Source of the DNA: JACCXG01 sp963785755
GTDB lineage: Bacteria > Acidobacteriota > Vicinamibacteria > Vicinamibacterales > 2-12-FULL-66-21
Reading direction: 5' to 3'
Assembly (NCBI GenBank): GCA_963785755.1
Contig: CAWAXG010000039.1
Coordinates: 533,910-597,909, forward strand
Length of the DNA stretch: 64,000 nt
Shown: positions 40,859-51,765 of the stretch, one piece after another
How the letters are laid out: each line of letters starts with the position of its first letter
How positions within the stretch are numbered: the first letter of the stretch is position 1
Made by a program: the position numbers and the translations under genes
The notes under the pieces: model-generated
What the model saw: only the letters and a program-made list of their open reading frames with translations
What the model was told of the DNA's origin: nothing
Databases searched by the model: none

Positions 40859-41431
40859 ATGAAGCCAGCCCCCGACCGCATCAAGCTCACCTACGACGAT
40901 TTCCTGCTGTTTCCCGACGATGGGAAGCGCCATGAGTTGATCGACGGAGAGCATTACGTGACCCCGTCGCCGAACACGAAGCACCAGCGTGTCGGGCAAC
41001 CTGACTTCCTCATGCGGTCCTGGCTCGAAGAGCACCCGGTCGGTCAGGTGTTCTACGCGCCGTTCGACGTCGTCTTCTCCCGCTTCGATGTGGTCGAGCC
41101 TGACCTTCTGTATGTCTCGAACGAACGGATGAAGGAGATTGTGACGGCACAACACGTCACCGGCGCTCCGGACATCGTCGTGGAGATCGGCTCTCCGGTA
41201 CACGCAAGCGGGACGAGACCATCAAGCGCCGGCTCTACGAACGATCCGGCGTGTCCGAATACTGGGTACTCGATCCGGCTCTCGACATCGTGCGGGGTAC
41301 CGGCGTGAAGGAGCGGCCTTCACCAGTCCGGTCGAATTATCGACCAAGCGGGTGACGTGCTGACCACGCCGCATCTCGCCGGGCTCGAACTTCCATTGAC
41401 GCGTCTCTTCGCGACACCGGGCGCGGTGTAA
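40859..41431 (+). CDS. Uma2-family (DUF820) putative nuclease, one frameshift
   Basis: About 190 residues with a PD-(D/E)XK-like restriction-endonuclease fold. Visible motifs are LTYDDFLLFPDDGKRHELIDGE at the N-terminus, FSRFDVVEPDLLYVS and PDIVVEIGSP, with the conserved Glu and Lys region. The frame changes near 41200; the other frame then reads RDETIKRRLYERSGVSEYWV, the usual Uma2 C-terminal block, and ends near LTRLFATPGAV. Members occur in multicopy sets in many bacteria; the biological role is not established. Confidence 0.75.
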
Positions 41432-41488
41432 GGCAAGGCCGCCGCTCGTCTCAGGGTGGAGGAACAAACCGGGACGTGCCGGCCGCGG

Positions 41489-41523
41489 TATGATCCGCGC
41501 CTCTAACATCCGTGCCCCAGGAG
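41489..41523 (+). promoter_or_regulatory. -10 element and ribosome binding site of the cytochrome c-PQQ operon
   Basis: TATGAT followed by CC (41489-41496) matches the TANNATCC pattern seen elsewhere in the window. AGGAG at 41519-41523 is 8 bases before ATG 41532 and supports that start, although the main reading frame is reached only after a shift near 41555. Confidence 0.4.
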
Positions 41524-41531
41524 TGTGGCCG

Positions 41532-42310
41532 ATGTCGATCGCCGCCATGCGTCTCTCGTCCTGTGCCTGCTGCTCGTGCCCCTGCTGCTGCAGGCCCAGT
41601 CCCGGCCCCTCTCCCAAGCCGATCCCGACGACCTCGCCGCGGGCAAACGCATCTTCAACGCCCAGTGCGCCTGGTGCCACGGCACTGACGGCGTCGGCGG
41701 ATCCGGGCCGAGCCTGCAACGCGCCACGCTGCGGCACGCGGCGAGCGATACGGATCTGGTGTCGATCCTGCGCAATGGCATCGGCGGCACCGAGATGCCG
41801 GGCTTCCAATGGTCGCTGACCGACACCATGGCGTGGCGGACCGCCGCTTACGTGCGATCGCTGGGGCGGACCACACCTGAGCCAATTCGCGGCGATGCCG
41901 AACGTGGCGCCGCACTCTACGAAGCGAAGGGCTGCCAGGCCTGCCATATCGTCGCCGGACGCGGGACAGCGCTCGGTCCTGAATTGACCGCGATCGGCGC
42001 GCTGCGGGGTGCGGCCTACCTGCGCGAGGCGATCGTGAAGCCCGAAGCGGCGCGGCCGACCGGCTATCTGGTCGTGCGCGCGACCGCACGGTCCGGTGGG
42101 GAAGTTCGCGGCATTCGCGTCGACGAAGACACGTTCTGGATTCACCTTCGTGACGCGGCAGGCACCCTGCACGTTCTCGAGAAGAAGGACTTGACGGACA
42201 TCGAGCGCGACCAGACCGGCACGCTGATGCCGTCGTACGCCACGATGCTCGCCGCCGCGGAGCTCGACGATCTGGTCGCCTATCTGGCGAGCCGACGGGG
42301 TGCCCCATGA
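41532..42310 (+). CDS. Exported di-haem c-type cytochrome
   Basis: About 258 residues with two haem-attachment sites: FNAQCAWCHGTDG near the N-terminus and KGCQACHIVAGRG in the middle. This gives two cytochrome c domains, each with a later Met in place (EMPGF; TLMPSY). The signal peptide (LVLCLLLVPLLLQAQS) is in the main frame, while the ribosome binding site points to ATG 41532 (MSIAAMR), so a one-base shift near 41555 is likely. It overlaps the next gene by ATGA. It probably carries electrons from the PQQ dehydrogenase to the respiratory chain. Confidence 0.82.
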
Positions 42311-43890
42311 GACACGCTGTTCCAACCGCGGCGTTCGTGCTCCTCGCCTGCGCCGTGCTCGCGCAGCGTGAACCGGCTTCGCCAGGCGACGCGATTCAGA
42401 AAGGCGAGTGGCACACATATTCCGGGAACCTTCAACTCGCACCGGTACTCGCCGTTGACGCAGATCTCGACCGCGAACGTCGTCTCGCTGCGGCCGGTGT
42501 GGGTGTATCAGCCGCCAGGCACCGGCTCGCTCGAGGGCACGCCGATCGTCGTCAACGGCATGATGTACGTCACGTCCGGGCCCGCCGCGGTCGTCGCGCT
42601 CGAGCGTGAAGAGCGGAAGCCGATCTGGCAATGGTCGCGGCCGATCGGGCAGCGTGCTGAACCTCGGGTTTCCGCGGGTCAACCGCGGCGTCGCGATGCT
42701 CGACGAGACGGTGTACGTCGGGACGCTCGACGGATATCTCGTCGCGCTCGATGCGCGCAGCGGACGAGCGCTGGACGGTGCAGGTCGGCGATAACGCGAC
42801 CGGGCACTCGATCACCGCGGCGCCGCTGGTGGTGGACGGGCAAGATGATCGTCGGCATCAGCGGCGGCGAAGCGGGCATCCGCGGGTTCCTGGATGCCTA
42901 CGAACGCGAAGACCGGCAAGCTCGTCTGGCGCTTCTGGACCGTGCCGCAGCCGGCGAACCGGGCAACGAGACGTGGGCCGGCGACGAGCTGGAAGACCGG
43001 CGGCGGCGCGACATGGCTGACCGGCTCGTACGACCCGGCGCTGAAACTGCTTTACTGGGGCACCGGCAACCCGGCGCCCGACTGGAACGGTGAATCGCGC
43101 AAGGGCGACAACCTCTACACGTGTTCGCTCGTCGCCCTCGACATCGACACCGGGCGGCTGCGATGGCACTTCCAGTTCACGCCGCACGACACGCACGACT
43201 GGGACGCCAACCAGATCCCCGTTCTCGTCGACCGCGAGAGAGGCGGACGTTCCCGCGCGCTCGTCGCCACCGCCAACAGGAACGGCTTCTACTACCTGCT
43301 CGATCGGGCGTCGGGGGAGTTCCTGCTGGCGCAGCCGTACGCGAAGCAGACGTGGGCCAAAGGAATCGATTCGCGGGGCCGGCCCATCCTTTCCCGGCAC
43401 AGAGCCGTCTGAAAGTGGCACGCTGGTGTATCCGAGCCTGCAAGGCTCGACCAACTGGGCCAGTCCGTCCTACAGCCCGCAGACGGGCTTCCTGTACGTG
43501 CCGGTTCGTGAGATGGGCTCGGTCTATTTCAAGACCGACGCCGAGTATCGGCCAGGCACGTATTTCACCGGGGGCAGCGAGAAGCGGCTCGAAGACGAGG
43601 CGTGGGGCAGCGTTCGCGCGCTCGACGTGAGCACCGGCAGGATGGTGTGGGATTTCAAGCTGCCGAGCCCGCCGTGGGGCGGCGTGCTCTCAACGGCCGG
43701 CGGCCTCGTGTTCGGCGGCTCGAACGAGGGCAACGCCTTCGCGCTCGACGCGACGACCGGTCAAGCGTTGTGGCAGTTCCAGACCGGCGGCCCGATCCGC
43801 ACCAATCCCATGTCGTTTGCCATCGACGGCCGGCAGCACATTGTCATCGCCGGCGGCCGGGCCTACATCGTGTTTGCGCTCGACCGCTGA
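42307..43890 (+). CDS. PQQ-dependent dehydrogenase (quinoprotein), heavily frameshifted
   Basis: Periplasmic pyrroloquinoline-quinone propeller enzyme, oxidising an alcohol, sugar or aldehyde. Pieces in at least eight frame segments join in order: signal peptide MRHAVPTAAFVLLACAVLAQ, YSPLTQISTANVVSLRPVWVYQ, NLGFPRVNRGVAMLDETVY, KTGKLVWRFWTVP, SYDPALKLLYWGTGNPAPDW, HDTHDWDANQIPVL, YPSLQGSTNWASPSYSP and NEGNAFALDATTGQALWQFQTGG. Length is about 530-540 residues. The start overlaps the cytochrome stop as ATGA, so both are made together. Indels are too dense for single-event decay and no domain is missing, suggesting poor sequence here. Confidence 0.72.
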
Positions 43891-44003
43891 AGCGCGCCAG
43901 ACAGCGCTGATCCTTCTCTCGCGGTACTTGACGGCGAACTTGCCTTTAGCGGTAAAGTAGCGCAGCTTTGTTCCAAAACAGGCAATACACCGTGGGAGGA
44001 CGC

Positions 44004-47000
44004 ATGTCCAGAGCGCTAATCGCGGCGGCAACGGCACTGGCCATCCTGGCCGCGGGCGCGCCCGCGGGCGCCCAGACGAATACCGGCGAAATTCGCGGCA
44101 CGGTGCGCGACAGTTCCGGCGGCGTGCTGCCGGGCGTCACCGTCACCGCAACCAATACCCAAAACGGCGCGACGCGCACCGAGACCACCAGCGGTGCCGG
44201 TCTGTTCGTGCCCAGCCTGCCGATCGGGACCTACACGGTCGCGGCGGAGCTGCAAGGTTTCCGTAAGACGGAGAAGACCGGGTTCGTGCTCGCGGCCGAC
44301 GGCCGCATCACGGCGGACTTCGTCTGGGCGTCGGGGCGCTCACCGAGATGGTGACCGTCGAAGCGGTGCGCGGCGACACCGTGAACCGGACCTCCGGCGA
44401 ATCTGCGCGTGGTCGACGGCGAGACCGGTGCGGCTCGCTGGCGCTTCGGGCCGCAACTATCTCGAACTGGCCTCGCTGATTCCCGGCGCCGACCACCGAC
44501 GACGACCAGATGGCGACGATGACCGGGCTCGGCACCGGCGGCACCGTCATCAACGGCAACCGCGGCAACAGCAACAGCCTGACGGTCGACGGCGGCTTCA
44601 ACCTGGACTCGGGGTCGAACGCCAGCATGATCAACAACGTCAGCATCGACTTCATCGATCAGGTCGCGATCCAGACGTCGAACTTCGCCGCCGACAAGGG
44701 ACGCAACGCCGGCGCGTCGATCAACGTCGTGACCAAGAGCGGCACGAACCGGTTCAGCGGCAGCCTGCTCGAGACCTACCGGAACGACAAGCTCCACTCG
44801 GCGAATTACTTCTCGCCGCGGGACCCCAACGGCAACCGGATCAAGGCCAAGGAAGACTTCCACAACTACGGCGGCGGCGCTCGGCGGTCCGATCGTCAAG
44901 AACAAGCTGTTCTTCTTCACCGGCATGGAGTTCCGCTCGCTCGATCGCCAGGAGTCGCCGCAGCGCCGGACGCTGCCGACGCTGGCCGAGCTGCAGGGAA
45001 ACTTCTCCGCGCGGATCCTCGGCCGACGGCGTCGCCACCACTGACGACAACGGCATCCCGACTCCTGAGGAACCCGGCACGGCCAGCCGTTCGCCAACCA
45101 CACCATTCCGCAGAGCCTGTTCACGACGGACGGCCGCGCGATCGCCAACGTCTACGACCGGATGATCGGCCTGGCGGCCGAGTACACGAACACGCCGACG
45201 GCGAACAACACGACGTTCCAGCTCGATTTCCCGTTCGACTGGCGGCAGGACCTGGTCGCGTCGACTACCGGCGCGAGCACGGCCAAAGCGTTCTACGTGC
45301 GCTACCTGCACGACAATTACGACCTGATCGAGCCGCGCGGCACGTTCATCGGCGCCGACTGCCGACGATCCCGACCAACCGCGTGCGGCCGGGCTACGGC
45401 GTGCAGGCCGCGCACACCTGGATCGCCGGGAGAACCTGTTCAACGACTTCAAGGCGACGGCGTCGTGGAACGGCCAGCGGATTCCGCCGGCCGGCGAGAA
45501 CTGGATGCGCGAGACCTACGACTTCCAGTTCCCCCAGGTCTACGATCGCGGCCGCTACGACGCGAGGGCATCCCGCGTGTCACGTTCGCCGGCACCGGCG
45601 CGCCCGCACAAATCGTCGGCCCGTCGGCGTCGCTGCTGTCGCCGACGACCGACTTCACGTTCACGAACAACCTGACGTGGATCAAGGGCGCGCACACGGT
45701 GCGGTCCGGCGTGATCATCACCCGCAACCGCAAGGATCAGAACGGGCGCAACGAGCACACCGGGACGTCAACTTCGATCCGACCGGCAACCCGAACTCGA
45801 CGGGCTACGCGTTCGCGGACGCGCTGCTCGGCAACTTCCGCCCCTACTCCGAGGGGGGCGACGATCCGCTCGGGTTCTTCCGCTTCACCCAGTACGGCGG
45901 CTACGTCTCGGACAACTGGCGTGTGCACAAGAACCTGAGCCTCGAGATCGGGATGCGCTACGAGTTCCAGGAGCCGATCTACACGCAGGGCAACAACATC
46001 ACCAACTTCGATCCGGCGCTGTACGACGCGTCGAAGGCGATGGTGCTGAACCGAACGGCAGCGTCGTCCCCGGTCGGGACCAACCGCTACACCGGCCTGG
46101 TGCGCGCCGGCGACGGCGTTCCGGAGGATCAGCAGGGCCGGGTGACGATCGATCCGGCGGCGGCGGCGCTGATTCCGACCGGCGCGCCGCGCGGCTTCTA
46201 CAAGGCACGCGCACCTGTTCATGCCGCGGGTCAGCGGCGCCTACACGATCAACACGAACTGGGTGGTCCGCGGCGGCGTCGGCCTGTTCTACGACAAGCC
46301 GGAAGGCAACGTCATCTACTCGCAGACCAACCTGCCGCCGTTCGTGCCGAGCGTCAGCGTCGAGAACGGCAACCTCGCGAATCCGCTCGCCGGCGCCGCG
46401 GCCGCCGCCTCGGTGCTGGGCAACATCAGCGCGCTGGATCCCGAACCTGGACATCCCGCGACAGATGCAGTACAGCGTCGGCGTGCAGCGCGAGCTGCCG
46501 AAAGGCCATTTCGCCGAGGTCACCTACGTCGGCAACAAGGGCCGTAACCTGATCTGGCAGCCGAACATCAACATTCCGACGTTCGAAGCGGAGCTCGCCA
46601 ATGCAGCGCTGCCGGCCGGCGCAGCGCGCCAACACGAACTACCTGCGGCCGTACCAGGGCTATTCGAACATCACGCAGCGCCGCAGCGACGCGTTCTCGG
46701 ACTACAACAGCGTGCAGTTCTATCTGAACAAGCGCCGCGGCGACCTCAAGTACTCGGTCAGCTACACCCTCGCCAAAGTCACCGGTCTTGGCAGCGGCAA
46801 CGGCGACAACCCGCTCGAGGACGAAGGCTGGCGCCCGACCGACAACGTCGACTACTCGTATTTCGTCGGACCGACGTCGTTCGATCGCCGGCACGTCTCC
46901 TCATCATCCCGACCTACACGCCGCCGTTCTTGCGCGAGCGCAGGCGACCTCGCTCGGTCAGATCCTCGGCGGCTGGGAGATCAGCGGCAAGATCCGCTGG

Positions 47001-47398
47001 CAGTCCGGCCAGTACCTGACGGCGACCGCCAACACCTCGATCGGCGTGCGCCGCGCGGACTATACCGGCGCGGACATCGTCTGTCGACGATGGCGACGAG
47101 AACCGGTGGTTCAATACCGCGGCGTTCGTGGCCGCGCCGGTCGATCGCCGCGGCAACGCGACGGTCGGCCAGATTCAGGGGCCCCACTGGCGGCAGGTGG
47201 ACCTCTCGCTGAGAAAGCGGTTCCGGTTCTCGCGCGATGAACCTCGAAGTGCGCGCCGAGGTGTTCAACATGTTCAACACGCTGAACCTCAACAACCCGA
47301 ACACGACGGTGACCGCCGCCGAATTCGGGCGCATCTCGACCGCCAAGATTCCGCGGCAGATGCAATTCAGTCTGGCGGTGGATTCCCAGCTGGGCTGA
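44004..47398 (+). CDS. Large carboxypeptidase-regulatory-like/TonB-dependent receptor (Oar-like), heavily frameshifted
   Basis: About 1130 residues across roughly twelve frame segments. ATG 44004 follows GGGAGGA (43994-44000). Signal peptide RALIAAATALAILAAGAPAG, then a CarboxypepD_reg/Cna_B-like domain (GEIRGTVRDSSGGVLPGVTV). The plug region shows NRGNSNSLTVDGGFNLD and INVVTKSGTNRFSGSLLETY. The barrel includes YGGYVSDNWRVHKNLSLEIG, HFAEVTYVGNKGRNLIW and the end NLEVRAEVFNMFNTLNLNNP, then FSLAVDSQLG. Such proteins import oligomeric nutrients or act in surface secretion. It follows the PQQ operon by 113 bases; functional linkage is unproved. Confidence 0.75.
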
Positions 47399-47553
47399 GC
47401 ACCGCACCCGCGAAAACTTCCAACTCCCAATCTCCAATGCCAAGGCGCACGAGCCGTCGACCGAGGGCGTTTTCCGCGTCCGAGGTTCGCGAATGGCAGC
47501 GGCCACGTTCACTCGCGGCCCGGTTCGCGCGCTCTTCCTGCCACCTGAACTAT

Positions 47554-48038
47554 ATGCGTCTGCCCCTGACATCTGGTTCGCGCCGCGGCTCCTTCACGAA
47601 CTGCTCTCGTCCCACGGCCCCGGCGGGATGGGCGAAGTTATCGCGCCCGCGACACGCGGCTCGATCGCATCGACGCCATCAAAGTTGCCGCGAGCGCGTC
47701 GTCGAGGCACAAGTCCTCCGCGATCGGTTCCCTCGGCTGCGGCAGACGGGCGTCGCCGCCCTCAACCATCCGCATATCTGCACGCTCCATGACATCGGCC
47801 ATAGCAGGGCGACGACTTCCTGTTCATGGAGCCCCCCCCCCATCTCGACGGGCGAGACGCCCGCCGATCGATTGTCACAGCGCGCGCTGACCCACCCATT
47901 CGCCGTCACGAATTCCGGCTCTCCCTACGCCGTGACCGCCGACGGCAAGCGCTTCCTCGTCGCCCAGCAGCCGGAGCAGCAGGCCGCGACGGTCACCGTC
48001 GTCCTAAAACCTGGACGGCGGCGCTGCCCCCGCAGTGA
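47554..48038 (+). pseudogene. Internally deleted kinase-propeller remnant
   Basis: Starts like a kinase gene (ATG 47554, MRLPLTSGSR). In shifted frames it shows the P-loop GPGGMGEV and the later VAALNHPHICTLHDIGH. It then jumps directly to the very end of a TolB-type propeller (TADGKRFLVAQQ, VTVVLNW, stop at 48036-48038). About 700 residues are missing, including the catalytic loop, membrane helix and most blades. The same start-plus-end scar pattern is seen at the collapsed cox locus. It cannot be functional as read. Confidence 0.6.
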
Positions 48039-48049
48039 GGCTTCGGGCT

Positions 48050-48439
48050 CTACCCCGGCTGTCGCTCACCAAACCAGTAGCAAAGGCCATCAGGCGCGAT
48101 GACGTAGAACACGTTCCAGGCGACGCCGTCGCGACGCTCGACGTCGAAGTTGGAGTGCTCCTTGTGGAGCCCGTTGGCAGTGAACTCCGCGAACAACGAC
48201 TCCAGGCCCTTCACGTGGAAGGCACACCCGTTCTGCGAGGGATCGCCGCCGTTTTCCGCGAGCCCGATCTGAACCTGGTCGCGCGTCAGGACCGCTGACT
48301 TGTGCGGCGCGTCGCTGCGCGATGAGACCTGGAAGCCGAGCACGGTTTCGTAGAAGGGAATCGCTGCGGCGAGATCCGGCACCGGCAGGTTCATGTTGTC
48401 GCCCTGATAGCCGAATGCCTTTTCGAGCGTTGCCTGCAT
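48050..48439 (-). CDS. VOC-superfamily (glyoxalase/bleomycin-resistance-like) protein
   Basis: 129-residue single-domain VOC protein, intact. The fold signature is MNLPVPDLAAAIPFYETVLGFQ, then VQIGLAENGGDP and the C-terminal NVFYVIAPDGLCYWFGE. The final Glu-containing strand and the early His/Gln positions are where such enzymes bind metal, but the histidine usual in the first strand is Asn (NLPV) here. The activity is unknown. It converges on the kinase remnant, 11 bases from its end. Confidence 0.8.
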   Translation of the reverse strand: MQATLEKAFGYQGDNMNLPVPDLAAAIPFYETVLGFQVSSRSDAPHKSAVLTRDQVQIGLAENGGDPSQNGCAFHVKGLESLFAEFTANGLHKEHSNFDVERRDGVAWNVFYVIAPDGLCYWFGERQPG

Positions 48440-48861
48440 GATGCCTCCCTCAGCCGGGTGCGCCTCTGAACCCCGGCGCAGGGGTTTTGGTTGGCTAAAG
48501 CGGCGGCAGCTGCTCTGGCGGGTAGTGCAGTAGATGCGATGACCAGCTGATTGCTACTGACGAAGCGATCCCACTCGCGCCTCGCCGCGGCTTTCTGGGG
48601 TAACTTGCGGCAGGTCATGGTTTGCGTGAGCCGTCTAGCGCGCCGCTTCAGGTGCCGGAGGTCATGATCGCGCCAGCCGCCGCCGGCTGCAAGCGCGTCC
48701 TGGGCGGCCAACACCGCAACATGGCGCCCACCAGAGGGCAACCTGACCCGAAACCTTCAAGAAGACCGGGGTGCGGCTGTGGACCTGCCCCTCAACACCG
48801 CGCCGTCACTCGGGAGTAATCGCGTCGGCGCTGCCGCCCGCCGTATAATCCACGAGACCGT
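48440..48861. other. Divergent intergenic region with a -10 element at 48844-48849
   Basis: 422 bases without a supported gene between the divergent VOC gene and the next kinase gene. TATAAT at 48844-48849, followed by CC, lies only 12 bases before the TTG start of the kinase gene. That gives a nearly leaderless transcript, and no ribosome binding site is visible. No clear -35 is seen. The rest shows no palindrome, repeat or RNA gene that I can support. Confidence 0.45.
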
Positions 48862-51564
48862 TTGCCCCTCGCCCCCGGCACCCGCCTCGGCCCGTATGAG
48901 ATCTGTCTCCGCCCTCGGCGCCGGCGGGATGGGAGAGGTCTACAAAGGCCCGCGACACGCGCCTCGATCGAACGGTTGCCATCAAGGTCCTGCCCGAGTG
49001 AGGTTGCCGGGCAATACCGATTTGCGCGCCCGCTTCGAACGCGAGGCACGTGCTGTCGCGGCGCTCGACCACCCCCACATCTGCGGCATCTACGACGTCG
49101 GCAACGTCGATGGCACGCACTACCTGGTCATGCCGCATCTCGAGGGCCAGACGCTGGCCGCGCGCCTCGAGAAAGGGCCGCTCCCGCTCGACCAGGCGCT
49201 GAAGATCGCCGTCGAGATCGCCGATGCCCTCGACAAAGCGCATCGCGCAGGGCATCGTCCATCGCGATCTTAAGCCCGCCAACATGATGTTGACGAAGAC
49301 GGGCGCGAAGCTGCTCGACTTCGGGCTGGCAAAGATACAGGCGCACGGCCGGGCCCATCTCGATGTCGGGCATGACGAGGCTGGCGACGCGCGCACCCGA
49401 GACGGCGCACGGGACGATCCTCGGGACAGTGCAGGACATGGCGCCCGAGCAGGTCGAGGGTCAGGGAGGCCGATGCACGCACGGATATCTGGGCCCTCGG
49501 TGCGGTGTTGTACGAGATGGCCACAGGAAAGCGCCCATTCGACGGGGATTCGGCCGCCTCCGTCATCGGCGCCATCCTCAAGGATGTTCCACCGCCGGTC
49601 TCCACGCGCGCATCGCTGATACCGAGCACACTGGATCACGTTGTCGAACGATGTCTTGCGAAACACCCTGACGAACGATGGCAAAGCGCCGCGGATGTTG
49701 GCGGAGAGCTCCGCTGGATTGCGTCGAGTGGAGACGAGCAACCGGCCGCCACGCGAAAGCCACGACGGGCGCTACCGCGAATACGCCGCATGGAGCCTCG
49801 CGGCGATTCTTCTGACCGTCCTTGGGCATCACGATTGTTCGCCCTGGCTCGAATTCAGCGACGCCGCCGGCAGCACGTTGTCGTATTCTCAGTCTATCCG
49901 CCTCCGGGTGGAGCCTTCCGAAGCCAGGGGGCATCGGTTCAGACAGCGAAACTGGCGCTTGCACCTGATGGCCGCCATCTGGTGTTCCTGGCTGCGGGCG
50001 CGGATGGCGTCGCCCGACTGTGGCTCCGCCCACTGGATGCCGCCGAGGCGAGACCGCTCGCCGGTACACGAGGACGCCACGGATCCATTCTGGTCGCCTG
50101 ACAGTCGGAACGTGGCGTTCTTCGCACGGGGCGCCCTCCGGCGAGTCGATCTCAACGGCGGCGCCCCTCAGGTACTCAGCCCCGCGACGATTAACACGCG
50201 GGGGGGCTCATGGAGCTCGTCAGGCGTCATCCTGTTCAATCCCGAGAACTTGAGCGGCCTCATGCGCGTGCCGGAGTCCGGAGGCACCGCGGTCGGCGTG
50301 GATCCCAATGCTGAGAATCTGAAGCTCGGCGGCGGACGGTGACCCTCACTTCGTCGGCGACAGCGAGCGTTTTCTGTTTCAACGCCGAGACGAGAGCGAA
50401 GGGCTCGTCTATGTGGGCTCGTTGGAGAGTGCCACAGCGACGCCACTCGTGGCGACCGACTGGGGCGCGCAGATCTCCCAGGGGTTTCTGCTGTTTCTCA
50501 AGGGCACCACACTGATGGCGCGGGCGTTCGGTCCCGGGGACAAGCTAACCGGCGATGCCGTCCCGCTGCGTCAAAACGTTGCCGGTGGCTCCGCGGTGTA
50601 CCCGGCTTTTTCCACGTCCACGACCGGTATCCTGGCCTACGCGAGTCCGCTGCGCGCCGTTCGCGAATTGCGATGGTTCAGCCGCGGCGGAACTGCACTC
50701 AACGGGGTGGCGCCGGCCGGCGACTACGTTGACTTCCGTCTCTCGCCTGACGAAACGCGCCTCGCGCATTCCCGCGTCGACCCCGTCACACAGGCGCCCG
50801 ACGTGTGGGTAAAGGACCTGCGGAGTGGAGCAGACCGGCAGGTAACGACTGATTAGGCTCTCGGAGACGTCGCCGCAGCGGTCACGCGAGGGTGACGCGC
50901 TCATCTATCGTTCGAATCGTGGTAGCGGCAGCAGCCAACTCTGACCGCGTGGGCGCGACGGGGGTTGGAGATGCCGAAATCGTATCGAGCAATGGTACAG
51001 CAGCGCGAGTTGCAGCAAGTGACGCCGATTCCAACAGACTGGTCGCCGAACGGCACCTACCTGGTCTATCACGCCGCGACGCCGAAGGGCGGCTTGGATC
51101 TGTGGGCGTTCGCGCTGGCGGAACGTAAGATCGTCTCGCTCAGGCAAACCCTCTACAACGAGTTGCAGGGCTCGATCTCGCGGAATTCCCAATGGCTCGC
51201 CTACGCATCGGATGAGTCCGGCAGGTATGAGGTGTACGTGCAGGCGTTTCCCAACGCGAAGGAGCGTTGGACGATTTCAACCGAGGGCGGATCGCAGCCT
51301 CGATGGAGCCCGAACGGTCGCGAACCGCTGTACCTGCAACGCGACGGGACGCTCATGTCGGTGCCGATCGAGACAGCGCCATCCTTCGTGAAGGGCATTC
51401 CGGTGCCCCTCTTCAAGACGGGTTTGGCAGGCGTCGATCGATACCGCTTTGAGTTCGTTCCGAGCGCAGACGGCAAACGAATCCTGATGAGCACGCCGAT
51501 CAATGACGGCGACCGACCCGCCATTACGGTCGTGCTGAACTGGCCGGCGTTGCTGAAGAGATAG
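48862..51564 (+). CDS. Ser/Thr protein kinase with TolB/WD40-like propeller, heavily frameshifted
   Basis: About 900 residues in ten or more frame segments. TTG 48862 (LPLAPGTRLGPYEI) matches the usual start of these kinases. Recognisable in order: GAGGMGEVY, LDHPHICGIYDVGNVDGTHY, VMPHLEGQTLA, RDLKPANMMLTKTGAKLLDF, VLYEMATGKRPFDGDSAASV, and ERCLAKHPDERWQSAADVGG. A hydrophobic stretch and propeller blades follow (LAPDGRHLVFLAAGADGVAR; SPDSRN; VDFRLSPDETRLAHS; ASDESGRYEVYVQAF), ending ITVVLNWPALLKR. The last 600 bases are in one frame. Domain order is complete, so the shifts are probably sequence error, though decay cannot be excluded. Confidence 0.65.
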
Positions 51565-51765
51565 ATGCGAGCAACCACGTGATTCGCCCTGATAGCAGAA
51601 ACCGGCCGCGCCCGAGAATGCCCGATCGTCCGCTTGACTCCCACTGGCTTGGTTCTTCCTCGCGACCTCATCGAAGCGTTAGTAACACTCGATCGGGCCA
51701 GACGAGTGGCTCCGTCATCAACAAGCAGAGACGACCCAAACGCAGTCGGAGTCACACCATTCTAC

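Noticed and set aside
42307..47398. Programmed frameshifting as an explanation for many frame changes
   Set aside because: The changes are too frequent, lack a common slippery motif and hit unrelated genes; sequence error is simpler.
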